A stretch of 64,000 nucleotides of DNA. Origin: an uncultured Pseudomonadales bacterium (GTDB lineage Bacteria; Pseudomonadota; Gammaproteobacteria; Pseudomonadales; Pseudohongiellaceae). The DNA lies in contig CAMYOK010000014.1 in the NCBI GenBank assembly GCA_947259995.1, positions 124,001-188,000 of the forward strand, in the 5' to 3' direction. Positions 1-9,532 of this stretch are shown piece by piece (within the stretch, counting starts at the first letter, position 1; every line of letters begins with the position of its first letter). Both the position numbers and the translations under genes were made by a program. Below the pieces are notes generated by a model that worked only from the letters and a program-made list of their open reading frames with translations, was not told the origin of the DNA and ran no database searches.

Positions 1-1173
1 CTCACTGACACTCAAACCGAGGGTATTCGCCCGTGGCTCCGGTGCCGCGGGGATCATTGACGCAATGCCGTCACCTGGCAGGCTACCCACAATGACATCG
101 ATTTCAATGAGCTCGCCGTTACGCATGATAGTCAACAACGCGCGGCTGCCTGGGCGCACTTGCCCCACGTAAAATGGCAATTGTGAGGAGGACTCAATAT
201 CACGCGAGTTAAAGCCTATGATGATGTCGTCGTTCTGCACGCCACCCGCCTCTGCTGGGCTTCCAGGTTGGACTTCATCCACAAAAGCGCCACGCGGGCG
301 CGGCATATCGAAAGCTTCGGCCAAGGCAAAGTCGACGTCTTTAATCAAAACCCCTAGAAGACCACGGCTCACAGTTCCGGTTTCACGCAGCTGCTCTACA
401 ACATTGAGCGCGACATTACTGGGTATGGCAAAAGAGACGCCATTGGAGCCACCAGAGCTGCTTAAGATTTGTGAATTGATACCAATCACATCGCCGTCGA
501 GATTGAATAACGGGCCGCCTGAGTTACCCTGATTGATTGCCACATCGGTTTGGATGAAGGACACATAATTAGTTTGATTGCCGGGCACTGCTCGGCTTTT
601 AGCGCTCACAATCCCTGCGGCCGCCGAGAACTCTAATCCGAATGGTGAACCTATCGCTAGCACCCATTCGCCGACTCTTATTGCTTCGGAATCTCCGAAC
701 GACACAGAGGGCAGATCATCCCCTTCGATCTTTAGCAGTGCAACATCAGATAACTCATCAGAACCTATGACTTGTGCTTCAAAAACCCGTCTGTCATTCA
801 AGGTCACGGTGATCTTATCGGCCCCGGTCACTACATGGTGGTTGGTTATAATGAAGCCATCGGCAGATATGATGAAGCCCGAGCCCACTCCGCCTCTAGG
901 GCGCGACGGTGTTTCGCCAAAACCCGGGGGTAATTGCTCGTCAGGGCTTAAGCGACGAAGCAGCTCTTCGATCTCACTGCTGCGCGCGCCACTGCGACTA
1001 CGAACGCTCTGCAATGTCGCGATATTGACGATTGCCGGAGCGTTTTTCTCTACAAGACTCGCAAAATCTGGCAATGACGATGCTGCCATGCCGCTAATTG
1101 GCAATAGCATGAGCACGGCCGCCATTAGCGGTGCGAGGGACTGAGCAAACACCATTCGGCTAAGAAATTTCAT
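1..1173 (-). CDS. mucD: MucD/DegP-family periplasmic serine protease, 3' end cut by window edge
   Basis: Periplasmic trypsin-like protease/chaperone (HtrA family) of the envelope-stress response. The frame is open from the ATG at 1173 to position 1, giving 391 residues without a stop; the C-terminal part lies outside the window. A hydrophobic signal peptide is followed by the catalytic triad in family context: His in ITNHHVV, Asp in LSDVALLKI and Ser in GNSGGPL. The PDZ1 region follows, and the sequence leaves the window in the linker before a second PDZ domain. It lies downstream of rpoE and rseA on the same strand, after a 197-bp gap containing a hairpin. In Pseudomonas mucD follows algU-mucA-mucB-mucC; here mucB (rseB) and mucC are absent. 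Family assignment is firm; mucD rather than degP/degQ is inferred from context. Confidence 0.93.
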   Translation of the reverse strand, partial: MKFLSRMVFAQSLAPLMAAVLMLLPISGMAASSLPDFASLVEKNAPAIVNIATLQSVRSRSGARSSEIEELLRRLSPDEQLPPGFGETPSRPRGGVGSGFIISADGFIITNHHVVTGADKITVTLNDRRVFEAQVIGSDELSDVALLKIEGDDLPSVSFGDSEAIRVGEWVLAIGSPFGLEFSAAAGIVSAKSRAVPGNQTNYVSFIQTDVAINQGNSGGPLFNLDGDVIGINSQILSSSGGSNGVSFAIPSNVALNVVEQLRETGTVSRGLLGVLIKDVDFALAEAFDMPRPRGAFVDEVQPGSPAEAGGVQNDDIIIGFNSRDIESSSQLPFYVGQVRPGSRALLTIMRNGELIEIDVIVGSLPGDGIASMIPAAPEPRANTLGLSVSE

Positions 1174-1329
1174 ACTTTGGCTCCCAAAAAATACGGAACA
1201 CACGGAATCTTCAGAACTTGAGTAGACCGTGGGTCAGTCTCGTAAAGTACAGCGCGAGCGAAAATCGGGCAAGCTTTGTATTAAAAGATTACAAAGTAGC
1301 CCTTAGGAGAGGGTTGGGGAGGAAGCGCG

Positions 1330-1358
1330 GCGCACAAGGCTTTGTCGGCCTTGTGCGC
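1330..1358 (-). terminator. Perfect 11-bp stem-loop between rseA and mucD
   Basis: Arms at 1330-1340 and 1348-1358 are perfectly complementary around a 7-base loop, starting 15 bases past the rseA stop. No T-run follows on the minus strand, so it may be a partial terminator or mRNA-stabilising hairpin that separates mucD output from rpoE-rseA. Confidence 0.5.
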
Positions 1359-1372
1359 ATCAAAACTAACGC

Positions 1373-1975
1373 TTAGGGCTCGATCTGGTTGACCTGCCGA
1401 ATTAACTGGGAGTCTTCTAGAATATTGAACTGAGGGCGGTTAGGATCACCTTCAGTATATTGGATTGAGACTCCGCGAATATATTCATTCAAACGCTGCT
1501 GGGCCTGAGCGTCGAACTCCACAGTGGTGCCGGAGGCAATCTGTGACGATGGCGTCATTGACTCTACGCTAGGCGCTGTTGTGGCCACAGGGGCTTGTGA
1601 CATTGGGTCCACAAGTAAGGACTGAAACCCCACATAGGCAGCTAATGCGACAGAGGCTGCAATTGCTGTGCGTGCCAAAGCCTGCCAGGCCCGTGGTTTT
1701 GCTACAGCCGAGCCAGGCGCCGTTTCGGGCACATAGGTTTCTTCCGCAGCGATAGCAGCAAGCATACGACTAGATGCTGTATTTGACACCGGCACCACGT
1801 CTTCGTGCTGCAATACGGATCTCACTAAATTATAGCGTCTCCAGGTATCTGCTAATGCTTCGTCTTGCGGAGCATTTTTTAGCAACCTGCGCATCTCGAG
1901 TTCATCGGCCTCGTTATCCATCAACGCTGACAATGACTCCTCGAAGGGGCGACCGCGATTATTTTCCAAACTCAT
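1373..1975 (-). CDS. rseA: Sigma-E anti-sigma factor RseA/MucA
   Basis: Inner-membrane anti-sigma factor that holds RpoE inactive until cleaved by envelope-stress proteases. It has 200 residues, near the usual MucA/RseA size. The N-terminal cytoplasmic RseA domain is recognisable (ESLSALMDNEADELEMRRLL, then a DTWRRYNLVRSVL segment), one transmembrane helix lies around residues 100-120 (AASVALAAYVGFQSLL), and the rest is periplasmic. It follows rpoE by 165 bases on the same strand. The partner that normally binds its periplasmic domain, RseB/MucB, is not encoded next to it. Confidence 0.93.
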   Translation of the reverse strand: MSLENNRGRPFEESLSALMDNEADELEMRRLLKNAPQDEALADTWRRYNLVRSVLQHEDVVPVSNTASSRMLAAIAAEETYVPETAPGSAVAKPRAWQALARTAIAASVALAAYVGFQSLLVDPMSQAPVATTAPSVESMTPSSQIASGTTVEFDAQAQQRLNEYIRGVSIQYTEGDPNRPQFNILEDSQLIRQVNQIEP

Positions 1976-2140
1976 TCAATACCTCTGCAAACTACCACTG
2001 CACAACGCAGTAAGGGTAAAGGGGTAAACCGTTTGACTTGGGTCTTGCATTTATAACGCATTGTTCTACGCCCAAATATGGCATAAATCTGACAATGTTA
2101 CGAGTATGACAACATTTGTAATACAAAGGTTCCGTTAAAA

Positions 2141-2710
2141 CTAGATAAACTCACGAATTTTTTTGTCAATCGCCTCTCGAGCTCGGAAGATACGTGAGCG
2201 CACCGTCCCTACTGGACAATCCATGATTTCGGTAATGTCTTCATAGCTCAAGCCAGAGAACTCACGCAATCTAAAGGCCGTACGAAGGTCATCGGGTAGA
2301 TCCTCGATTGCCTGGTTAATTAATGCTTCTAGTTTGTCCCGCTGCAATTGCCCTTCTGGGGTTTCGCTTTCGCGCAGCGCCATCGTATCTTCCACCAACT
2401 CGGCGTCATCCAAGTCAAAATCAGTCGATGGTGGACGTCGACCGCGTGCCACAAGATAGTTTTTAGCGGTATTGACCGAGATACGGTAGAGCCAAGTGTA
2501 GAAAGCGCTGTCGCCGCGAAACAGTTTGAGAGCGCGATACGCCTTGATAAACGCCTCTTGTGACACATCCTCGACTTCGTGTTGGTCCTTGATGAACCTT
2601 GAGATCAAGGCCGCGACTTTATGTTGATAGCGCAAAACCAAGAAATTGAACGCGGACTTATCACCAGCGAGTACGCGGTCCACCAGTTGCTGATCAGAAT
2701 CGTGTTTCAT
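2141..2710 (-). CDS. rpoE: RNA polymerase sigma factor RpoE/AlgU (sigma-24)
   Basis: ECF sigma factor directing the envelope-stress regulon. The start at 2710 gives 189 residues beginning MKHDSDQQLVDRVLAGD, matching the family start, and has GGGAG upstream; an in-frame extension to 2752 is not conserved. Region 2 (FNFLVLRYQHKV, DVSQEAFIKAYRAL, FYTWLYRISVNTAKNYL) and region 4 (LREFSGLSYEDITEIMDCPVGTVRSRIFRARE) are complete. It heads rpoE-rseA-mucD and is divergent from nadB, as in most gammaproteobacteria. A promoter resembling its own recognition sequence lies at 2774-2801, so autoregulation is likely. Confidence 0.97.
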   Translation of the reverse strand: MKHDSDQQLVDRVLAGDKSAFNFLVLRYQHKVAALISRFIKDQHEVEDVSQEAFIKAYRALKLFRGDSAFYTWLYRISVNTAKNYLVARGRRPPSTDFDLDDAELVEDTMALRESETPEGQLQRDKLEALINQAIEDLPDDLRTAFRLREFSGLSYEDITEIMDCPVGTVRSRIFRAREAIDKKIREFI

Positions 2711-2773
2711 GCACACGGCTCCCAGCACCGAGCAAACCACAAATCGCGGCAATACAAGTTAGTTGCAAAGATG

Positions 2774-2801
2774 AATAGACCACAGAGTTTTGTTTTAGTT
2801 C
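2774..2801 (-). promoter_or_regulatory. Candidate sigma-E promoter of rpoE
   Basis: On the minus strand GAACTA (2801-2796) is followed after exactly 16 bases by TCTATT (2779-2774), close to the sigma-E consensus GAACTT-N16-TCTRA. It lies 64 bases upstream of the rpoE start. This is a match by eye, with one mismatch in the -35 and a weak last base in the -10. Confidence 0.45.
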
Positions 2802-2941
2802 TACACACGAATAGATTTCTTCATTAAGTCTTTTAACACTTTCAGTCGTTCAGCCTGTAATATAGGCGGCTTCGAGAGCAAACAACCGATTTTTCGGGCT
2901 TGCTAGCAAATACCAACATCCATGACATTAGTGCCACGACA

Positions 2942-4603
2942 ATGAGCGCCAAAGATACCACATCTGTTTACGACTACGACATATTGATCATAGGTAGCGG
3001 AGCCGCCGGTTTAACTCTCGCCCTTAAAACCGCCGACTTTGCCAAAGTAGCGGTCATCAGCAAAGGTGAATTAAGCCAAGGGGCCACCTTTTGGGCACAA
3101 GGTGGAATCGCCGCGGTGCTCGATGGTGAGGACAGCATTGAAGACCATATCACCGACACACTAGACGCTGGCGCGGGGCTATGTCATCGCGAAATGGTGA
3201 GTCACGTGGTGGAAAATAGCGGCGAATGCGTCAAATGGCTCGTCGAACAAGGCGTACCTTTCACGACGATCTCCCCCGAAGAGGCCAAAGAAGGCGCCGC
3301 TCGTGCCCCACTTAAACCTGATAACTTGGCACCTTTGCATTTAACTCAAGAAGGCGGGCATAGTCATCGGCGCATCATCCACGCCACCGATGCCACAGGT
3401 CGCGCAGTGTTCGAAACCCTCGCTAACCGCGCACGGCTGCACGAGAATATCGACCTATTCGAGAATCGCATTGCTATCGATGTCATCACTCGCAAAAAAT
3501 TGGGCCTGGAAGGCGAACAATGCGTTGGCGCCTATATATTTGCACCAGAAACAGGCGCCATAGATCTTTTTAGAGCCCGCTTCGTGATCTTGGCGACAGG
3601 GGGAGCGAGCAAAGCCTATCTATTTACAACCAACCCCGATGGAGCCACAGGCGATGGCATCGCAATGGCCTGGCGCGCCGGATGTCGAGTCGCTAATTTG
3701 GAGTTTAATCAATTCCACCCTACTTGCCTTTACCATCCCCATGCTAAGTCTTTTCTCATTACTGAGGCACTGCGCGGCGAAGGCGCCTGGCTCGAGTTGG
3801 CCGATGGTACGCGCTTTATGAAGCAGTTCGATGAGCGCATGGAGCTGGCCCCGAGAGATATCGTCGCCCGCGCCATCGACCACGAAATGAAACGCTTAGG
3901 CGCGGACTGTGTGTATCTGAACATTACTCACAAAAAACCTGAGTTTATAAAAGAGCACTTCCCGACTATCTATTCGCGCTGCCTAAAATTTGGCATCGAT
4001 ATCACCAAAGATCGTATACCCGTCGTTCCTGCCGCGCACTACACCTGCGGAGGTGTAGTCGTCGACAAAATGGGGCGCACGGACATTCCCAACCTCTATG
4101 CCATCGGAGAAACGAGCTTCACCGGCTTACACGGTGCCAACCGCATGGCCAGCAACTCTCTTTTAGAGTGTTTTGTTCTCGCCTTTAGCGCTAGTGATGA
4201 TATTCGGGAAAAACTGCCAAGTACGCCGCTCACCACAGACATCCCCAATTGGGATGAAAGCCTCGTGACCCGCTCGCACGAAGAGGTGGTAGTGTCACAC
4301 AATTGGGATGAACTGCGCCGCTTTATGTGGGCGTACGTTGGCATCGTACGCAAGGACGAACGCTTGCAACGAGCCCGACGCCGCATTCAATTGCTGCAAC
4401 AGGAAACTCAGGAATACTACAAACATTATATTGTCAGCAAAGACCTGTTAGAACTGCGCAATTTGGTTTTGGTAGCCCAACTAATCGTCGAGTGCTCGAT
4501 CGCGCGTAAAGAGAGCCGTGGCCTGCACTACACCGTCGATCACCCCAACTTGGCTGAGATTGCCAAAGACACGATTTTGGATCCGCATGGCCCGCCCTTA
4601 TAA
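2942..4603 (+). CDS. nadB: L-aspartate oxidase NadB
   Basis: FAD enzyme oxidising L-aspartate to iminoaspartate, the first step of de novo NAD synthesis. The N-terminal dinucleotide-binding motif [13 protein letters not shown], the [10 protein letters not shown] loop, the substrate-region motif [19 protein letters not shown], and the conserved FHPTCLY and [15 protein letters not shown] segments are all present, and the C-terminal helical domain is complete. The ATG at 2942 gives 553 residues; a TTG at 2900 would add 14 and cannot be excluded, because neither start has a strong ribosome-binding site. It is divergent from rpoE, a widely conserved arrangement. Confidence 0.97.
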   Translation: MSAKDTTSVYDYDILIIGSGAAGLTLALKTADFAKVAVISKGELSQGATFWAQGGIAAVLDGEDSIEDHITDTLDAGAGLCHREMVSHVVENSGECVKWLVEQGVPFTTISPEEAKEGAARAPLKPDNLAPLHLTQEGGHSHRRIIHATDATGRAVFETLANRARLHENIDLFENRIAIDVITRKKLGLEGEQCVGAYIFAPETGAIDLFRARFVILATGGASKAYLFTTNPDGATGDGIAMAWRAGCRVANLEFNQFHPTCLYHPHAKSFLITEALRGEGAWLELADGTRFMKQFDERMELAPRDIVARAIDHEMKRLGADCVYLNITHKKPEFIKEHFPTIYSRCLKFGIDITKDRIPVVPAAHYTCGGVVVDKMGRTDIPNLYAIGETSFTGLHGANRMASNSLLECFVLAFSASDDIREKLPSTPLTTDIPNWDESLVTRSHEEVVVSHNWDELRRFMWAYVGIVRKDERLQRARRRIQLLQQETQEYYKHYIVSKDLLELRNLVLVAQLIVECSIARKESRGLHYTVDHPNLAEIAKDTILDPHGPPL

Positions 4604-4609
4604 CTGACG

Positions 4610-5047
4610 CTATGGCAGCAATACGCGCGCATCGAAACAATGCCAGCGCAAAGCAGTGCGTAATTGCCTGTGCACACTTGTCGAACAGGAATCGGGCAGC
4701 AGTACCAAACTGAAGTATCGAGCGCCCCGACCATGCGCTTTAGCCGGGCTAAGTTCGCGCAGGCGAATGACAATTAAATAACGATTACAAAAGCAATGTC
4801 GATGCAAGCGCACCGCCACACTGCGCTCAGCAAAACTCAAGTGCAGCCCCGAATCAGTCAACACTAAGCCGATAGGACGCTCGCTTCGCACATGCTTAAG
4901 CACCTCGATGAACCACGCCAATCCACAGGCACAACGCAGCCACAGCGGCGCAGCTGCCAGCAACAATGCTAGCAGCACTAAAACACACAGTAAGGCATAC
5001 AGAGACTGTAGAATGCGCGAATGATGAAGCGGGACGAGCAAGTGCAT
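4610..5047 (-). CDS. YgfX-like membrane protein (SdhE-linked)
   Basis: Small membrane protein of the YgfX/CptA type, about 145 residues, with two adjacent N-terminal transmembrane segments (residues about 13-50) followed by a cytoplasmic part. It follows sdhE by 24-30 bases on the same strand, exactly as ygfX follows sdhE (ygfY) in enterobacteria; that position is the main basis for the call. Two ATGs compete: 5053 is only two bases from AAGG, while 5047 has better spacing and is used here. In E. coli YgfX has been reported as a toxin acting on FtsZ/MreB; that role is not shown here. It converges with nadB, 6 bases apart. Confidence 0.72.
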   Translation of the reverse strand: MHLLVPLHHSRILQSLYALLCVLVLLALLLAAAPLWLRCACGLAWFIEVLKHVRSERPIGLVLTDSGLHLSFAERSVAVRLHRHCFCNRYLIVIRLRELSPAKAHGRGARYFSLVLLPDSCSTSVHRQLRTALRWHCFDARVLLP

Positions 5048-5077
5048 TGGCATATCCTTATGCGCGGCTTGCTAGGT

Positions 5078-5323
5078 TTATCGGGTACTGCGAATGAGCT
5101 CCACGATTCTTTCGATTGCAGGGCTAGGAGCTGGCTCGCGCATGACTAACCAGTTGTAGAGGTCTTGATCTTCTTCATCTAAAAAGCGCTGATACAGCAA
5201 TTGATCTTCTGGACTTTGTTTTTGCAAAAAGCCTTCTACAAACGGCAGCAGCAATAAATCTAGCTCGCGCATACCGCGGCGACTATGCCAGGCCAGTTTC
5301 TTGTATTCAATATCTGATAACAT
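5078..5323 (-). CDS. sdhE: FAD assembly factor SdhE
   Basis: Small cytoplasmic factor that promotes covalent flavinylation of succinate dehydrogenase SdhA. The start at 5323 gives 81 residues, the family size; a longer in-frame reading back to 5518 would run antisense through ygfZ. The signature RRGMRELD (RGxxE) sits near the N-terminus and the acidic helices FLDEEDQDLYNWL follow. AGG lies upstream of the start. The gene is divergent from ygfZ, with about 80 bases between starts, and co-oriented with the YgfX-like gene. Confidence 0.95.
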   Translation of the reverse strand: MLSDIEYKKLAWHSRRGMRELDLLLLPFVEGFLQKQSPEDQLLYQRFLDEEDQDLYNWLVMREPAPSPAIERIVELIRSTR

Positions 5324-5402
5324 GTTAAAACCTATAGGGGACAACTCTGCCTCTATAATAACCCAATTCAATGATTTTATCCGGGCCTGAGCCAAGGCGA
5401 TT

Positions 5403-6317
5403 ATGATTATTAACTTAAGTGAATTTGACCTTCTTGCAATTGAAGGCGTCGACGCTGCCAAATTTTTACAAGGACAACTAACCTGTAATGTGGAAGCCGC
5501 CACCCCTACGCACAGCATCCAGGGCGCCTATTGCAATCTTAGCGGCCGCGTCATTGCGGATATGCGCCTTTTGCCTTTTGAGGGAGGGCTGTATTTGCTA
5601 TGCCAAGCTGGCATGGCAGAAATCTTAAAAACTGCACTAGACAAATACATCGTATTCTCTAAAGCCAAAACTAACATCGTGACTGAACAGTATTGCAGGT
5701 TCGGGTTTATTGGACAGGACTTGGGCGGGGTTTTCGCACAGTTAGGCATCGCCGAGCCGCCACAGCAAGGCGGCCTATTGTCTATCCCTGAGGGCTTCAT
5801 CTATCGGCTAGAAGCGGCACAACCGCGCTATGAGCTGTTAATAAAGCAAGAACAGAGCCCCTTGTTAGACACCCTGAAAAACATGCCGATGGAAGCGGAC
5901 CGCAGTGCATGGGACTTGGCGCAAATACGCAGTGGCGTCGTTCACGTCGACCCGGCGCTACAGAGCGAACATACGCCACAAGTGCTCAATTATGATCTGC
6001 TCGGCTTGGTCGACTTTAAGAAAGGCTGTTACACAGGGCAGGAAATCATCGCCAGAATGCATTATCGCGGCAAAGCTAAGAAACGCCTGTACTTAGCGCA
6101 AGCCACAGACTTTACGATCTCCCCGACCACCCAGTTGCAAATTGCAGAGGATAAAACAGCGCCGATCATCCGCTTTGCCAACGATCAAAATGGCCATGGG
6201 TTCTTACTCGCTATACTGCCTTGCGATGCGGTGGAACAAGAGCAAGCCATAACCCTCGTCGATACAGCTGGGCAACGACAAGCGGTTTCGATCATGCCAC
6301 TGCCAGAGCAGCAATAA
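5403..6317 (+). CDS. ygfZ: Folate-binding YgfZ/GcvT-like protein
   Basis: Tetrahydrofolate-dependent protein that helps maintain certain Fe-S enzymes such as MiaB. It has 304 residues, with the family signature KKGCYTGQEIIARMHYRG late in the sequence, including the conserved Cys, and the N-terminal FLQGQLTCNV segment typical of aminomethyltransferase-fold proteins. The ATG start agrees with the family start MIINLSEFDLLAIEG. It is divergent from sdhE and converges with the RND permease gene. Confidence 0.94.
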   Translation: MIINLSEFDLLAIEGVDAAKFLQGQLTCNVEAATPTHSIQGAYCNLSGRVIADMRLLPFEGGLYLLCQAGMAEILKTALDKYIVFSKAKTNIVTEQYCRFGFIGQDLGGVFAQLGIAEPPQQGGLLSIPEGFIYRLEAAQPRYELLIKQEQSPLLDTLKNMPMEADRSAWDLAQIRSGVVHVDPALQSEHTPQVLNYDLLGLVDFKKGCYTGQEIIARMHYRGKAKKRLYLAQATDFTISPTTQLQIAEDKTAPIIRFANDQNGHGFLLAILPCDAVEQEQAITLVDTAGQRQAVSIMPLPEQQ

Positions 6318-6373
6318 GCCCTGCCTTAAAAGCACAAGGCCATGTGGTCTATAAGTCCACATGGCCCGTTTGC

Positions 6374-9300
6374 TTATGCTTGCACTCCACCTTCTACATC
6401 AGCAGCGGCGGTTGTCGTACTCTGCATTTTCTTCAACAAGTTTGACACGGACTCTGGCGAACTGGTGTTTCTCGCCATTAATTTGTAAATGACCGGCACA
6501 ACAAACAGAGTCATGATGGTCGTCATTAACACGCCCGAAAATATCACCACCCCAAGCAGCACACGACTCTCGGCGCCAGCTCCTGTGGCATAGATCAATG
6601 GGATCGCGCCCATCATCGTCGACAAGGCTGTCATCAAAACAGGACGCAAGCGCAGGTCACAGGCCTGCACTAGCGCCTCGGAAAACTCCAAACCTTCATC
6701 GCGCAATTGATTCGCAAACTCCACGATCAAAATACCATTTTTACTCGCAATACCGACCAGTACGACCAAGCCAATATTACTGTAAATATTCAAGGTGCCA
6801 TCGCTTAAGAATAAACCTAAGAGCGCGCCGAAAATTGCCAATGGCACTGTTGTCATAATTACCAATGGGTGCACAAAACTTTCGAACTGAGCCGCCAGCA
6901 CTAAGAACACGACGATTAATGACATCGCGAAAATCAGTACTAAGCCACCACTGGCGTCCTTCAAGTCCAGTGACTCACCTTTGTAGTCGATCTGCGCATA
7001 CTCTGGCAGTTCTGTCTCCACCGTCGACTCCAAATACGCAAGCGCTTCATCTAGGCTAATCCCTGGCATTAGCGCAGCGCTGATCGTAATCGCACGGATG
7101 CGGTTATAGCGGTTGAGTGAACCTGGCCCTGCGCTATTTTCAATCTCCACGAGGTTCCCCAACGGAATTAACTGACCAGAAGATTCAGAACGCACATAGA
7201 TATTCGTGAGGTCATCTGGCGAGGCCCTTTGCGCATCTTCAGCCTGTAAGATCACGTCATACTCTTCGCCCCGATCTAAATAAGTCGTTACACGACTCTC
7301 GTTCATCATCGCTTGCAGCGTTCGGCCAATTGATTGAATCGACACACCTAGATCAGCGGCGCGCACTTTATCGACGACAATGGTCAGGCTGGGCTTAGTT
7401 TCTTCGTAATCGGACTGAATGCGGGTAAACATACCGCTGTCACGCGCCTTATCCATGACTATATCGCGCCATTGCGCCAATTCATTATAGTCACGTCCGC
7501 CAAGCACGAATTGCACTGGCAAGCCTCCGCCACCACGCACTAAACCGGAACGCATAAACGTGCTGACTCGCAATGCTGGGTACTGAGACCACTTCTGATT
7601 CAACTCATCCATGACCTCTTGGGTGGAAAGGGTTCTGTTCTCCCAATCGGGCAAAGAAACAATCGCCATGCCACTATTCACACTACTGCCACCACCAAAA
7701 CCTGGCACCATCGTCACGATGTTTTCAATCTTCCCTTCGTCTAGGTAAGGCAGTGCTTCAGCTTGCAGCAGATCGATTTGCTCTTTCATGAACTCCAAGC
7801 TGGCACCCTCAGGGCCATTAAAACGCGCCATGAAAACGCCTTGGTCTTCGGAAGGGGCAAAGGTCGAAGGAATATTCATCACGAGATAGTAGATGGCGAT
7901 CACCACCGTAAACAGCACAGCGAAAACCCACCGCGCATGTTTCAAGCAAACACTCAAAGCATCGTGATAGGCCGACTGCAACCAACGGAACACTTTGTCG
8001 ACGTTACGCGTCAGCCAACTCTCATGAGCATGCGTCGTTAGCAACTTCGATGACATCATTGGGGTTAAAGACAAGGCGAGTACAGTAGAGAAAATCACTG
8101 CCGCGCCAATAGTCACAGCTAATTGGTAAAACAGAATGCCGAGGCTGCCTTCCATGAACACAACCGGTACAAAGACCGCTAATAGAACGGCCGTCGTGGC
8201 TATGACTGCAAAGCCCACTTGCCTAGAGCCATTAAAAGCAGCAAGCAAGGGAGGCTCACCCGCCTCTACACGGCGCTGAATGTTTTCCAACACTACAATC
8301 GAGTCATCGACTATCAAGCCTACACATAACACTAAACCGAGCAGCGTAATTAGATTAATCGATAAACCCAAGGCTGCGAGTATTATAAATGACGCCAAGA
8401 TGCACACAGGAATCGTAACGACAGGGATTAGCATCACTCGGAACGAGCCCAAGAACATATAGATCACGATACTCACCAACAGCATGGTTAATGCAATGGT
8501 TTCGTACACAGAGGCAATAGAGTTTTCAATAAACACCGCATCACTGGAGGATGACATTAACTGCATATGATCTGGCAGAGAGGCATTGATTTGTTCGCCT
8601 AGCGCAGTAGTCGCACGCAGTACGTTGAGACTATTGGCCGTGGACTGTTTAACAATACCAATACCGACCGACTCCACCCCATTGCCTTTATTGGTGCTGC
8701 GCTCGTTTGCAGAGCCAACCTCGACCCGTGCCACCTCTCCTAGCGTGACTAGATGGCCGTCGGCCCCGCGCGCAATGACCAGTTCGGAGAAGTCTTGTGC
8801 AGTTTGGTAGATGCGCTCCACTCGAACAGTAAATTCGCGTTCACTGGAGTCGATGCGCCCGGCAGGAAGCTCTAAATTCTGACGCCTAAGCGCTGCCTCG
8901 ATGTCGGTGACCGTTAGCCCGCGCGCAGTGAGCGCCACACGGTCTAACCAGACTCGCATTGCAAATCCGCCATTGCCGCGCACTTGCACACTGGCCACCC
9001 CATCGACTACGGCGAATTGATCGACGAGAAAACGATTCGCATAGTCATTGAGTTCTAAGAAACTCATTTGGGCACTGGTAAGGCTAAAGTTCTGAATCGC
9101 GCGCGCATCACTATCGGCTTTGGCAATCTGCGGCGGGTCCAAATCTTCCGGCAAGGAACGAGTAATGCGAGATATCTTGTCGCGCACATCGTTAGCTGCC
9201 GAATCGATGTCACGCCCAACGGCAAATTCCACCGTGACCCGAGAGGAACCATCACTACTACTGGAACTGATGGAGGTTACCCCTTCGATCCCATTGATTT

Positions 9301-9508
9301 GGTCTTCGATTCTTTGGGTAATTTGCGTCTCAACGACTTCGGCAGAGGCCCCTGGATAACTCGTGCTAATGGATACGATAGGAGGGCTAGTGTCGGGATA
9401 TTCGCGCAACGGTAATTGCATGAATGATAGGACCCCGAAACAGATCAGAACCAAGCTAATGACCGTTGCAAACACCGGCCTTTTTACAGAAATATCAGAA
9501 AGAATCAT
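6374..9508 (-). CDS. RND multidrug efflux permease (HAE1 family)
   Basis: Inner-membrane proton-driven pump of the AcrB/MexB superfamily, 1044 residues. The start MILSDISVKRPVFATVIS is the family N-terminus. Twelve transmembrane helices are expected in the usual 1+5+1+5 pattern with two large periplasmic loops. Helix 4 carries the proton-relay aspartates (CVGLIVDDSIVVLEN), and the ERSTNKGNG and GGSSVNSG loop segments look like HAE1 permeases. It follows its adaptor gene by 24 bases and no outer-membrane channel gene is adjacent, so it probably borrows a TolC/OprM-type partner encoded elsewhere. Substrate is unknown. Confidence 0.95.
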   Translation of the reverse strand: MILSDISVKRPVFATVISLVLICFGVLSFMQLPLREYPDTSPPIVSISTSYPGASAEVVETQITQRIEDQINGIEGVTSISSSSSDGSSRVTVEFAVGRDIDSAANDVRDKISRITRSLPEDLDPPQIAKADSDARAIQNFSLTSAQMSFLELNDYANRFLVDQFAVVDGVASVQVRGNGGFAMRVWLDRVALTARGLTVTDIEAALRRQNLELPAGRIDSSEREFTVRVERIYQTAQDFSELVIARGADGHLVTLGEVARVEVGSANERSTNKGNGVESVGIGIVKQSTANSLNVLRATTALGEQINASLPDHMQLMSSSSDAVFIENSIASVYETIALTMLLVSIVIYMFLGSFRVMLIPVVTIPVCILASFIILAALGLSINLITLLGLVLCVGLIVDDSIVVLENIQRRVEAGEPPLLAAFNGSRQVGFAVIATTAVLLAVFVPVVFMEGSLGILFYQLAVTIGAAVIFSTVLALSLTPMMSSKLLTTHAHESWLTRNVDKVFRWLQSAYHDALSVCLKHARWVFAVLFTVVIAIYYLVMNIPSTFAPSEDQGVFMARFNGPEGASLEFMKEQIDLLQAEALPYLDEGKIENIVTMVPGFGGGSSVNSGMAIVSLPDWENRTLSTQEVMDELNQKWSQYPALRVSTFMRSGLVRGGGGLPVQFVLGGRDYNELAQWRDIVMDKARDSGMFTRIQSDYEETKPSLTIVVDKVRAADLGVSIQSIGRTLQAMMNESRVTTYLDRGEEYDVILQAEDAQRASPDDLTNIYVRSESSGQLIPLGNLVEIENSAGPGSLNRYNRIRAITISAALMPGISLDEALAYLESTVETELPEYAQIDYKGESLDLKDASGGLVLIFAMSLIVVFLVLAAQFESFVHPLVIMTTVPLAIFGALLGLFLSDGTLNIYSNIGLVVLVGIASKNGILIVEFANQLRDEGLEFSEALVQACDLRLRPVLMTALSTMMGAIPLIYATGAGAESRVLLGVVIFSGVLMTTIMTLFVVPVIYKLMARNTSSPESVSNLLKKMQSTTTAAADVEGGVQA

Positions 9509-9532
9509 CGTGTCACCAATATCCGCAAAGTG

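Noticed and set aside
218..1144. Plus-strand frames opposite mucD
   Set aside because: They are antisense shadows of the MucD protease frame, which has a complete catalytic triad and a family start.
1174..1372. Sigma-E promoter for mucD
   Set aside because: A GTACTT...TCTACT pair is present on the minus strand but with an 18-base spacer and a mismatched -35; too weak to call.
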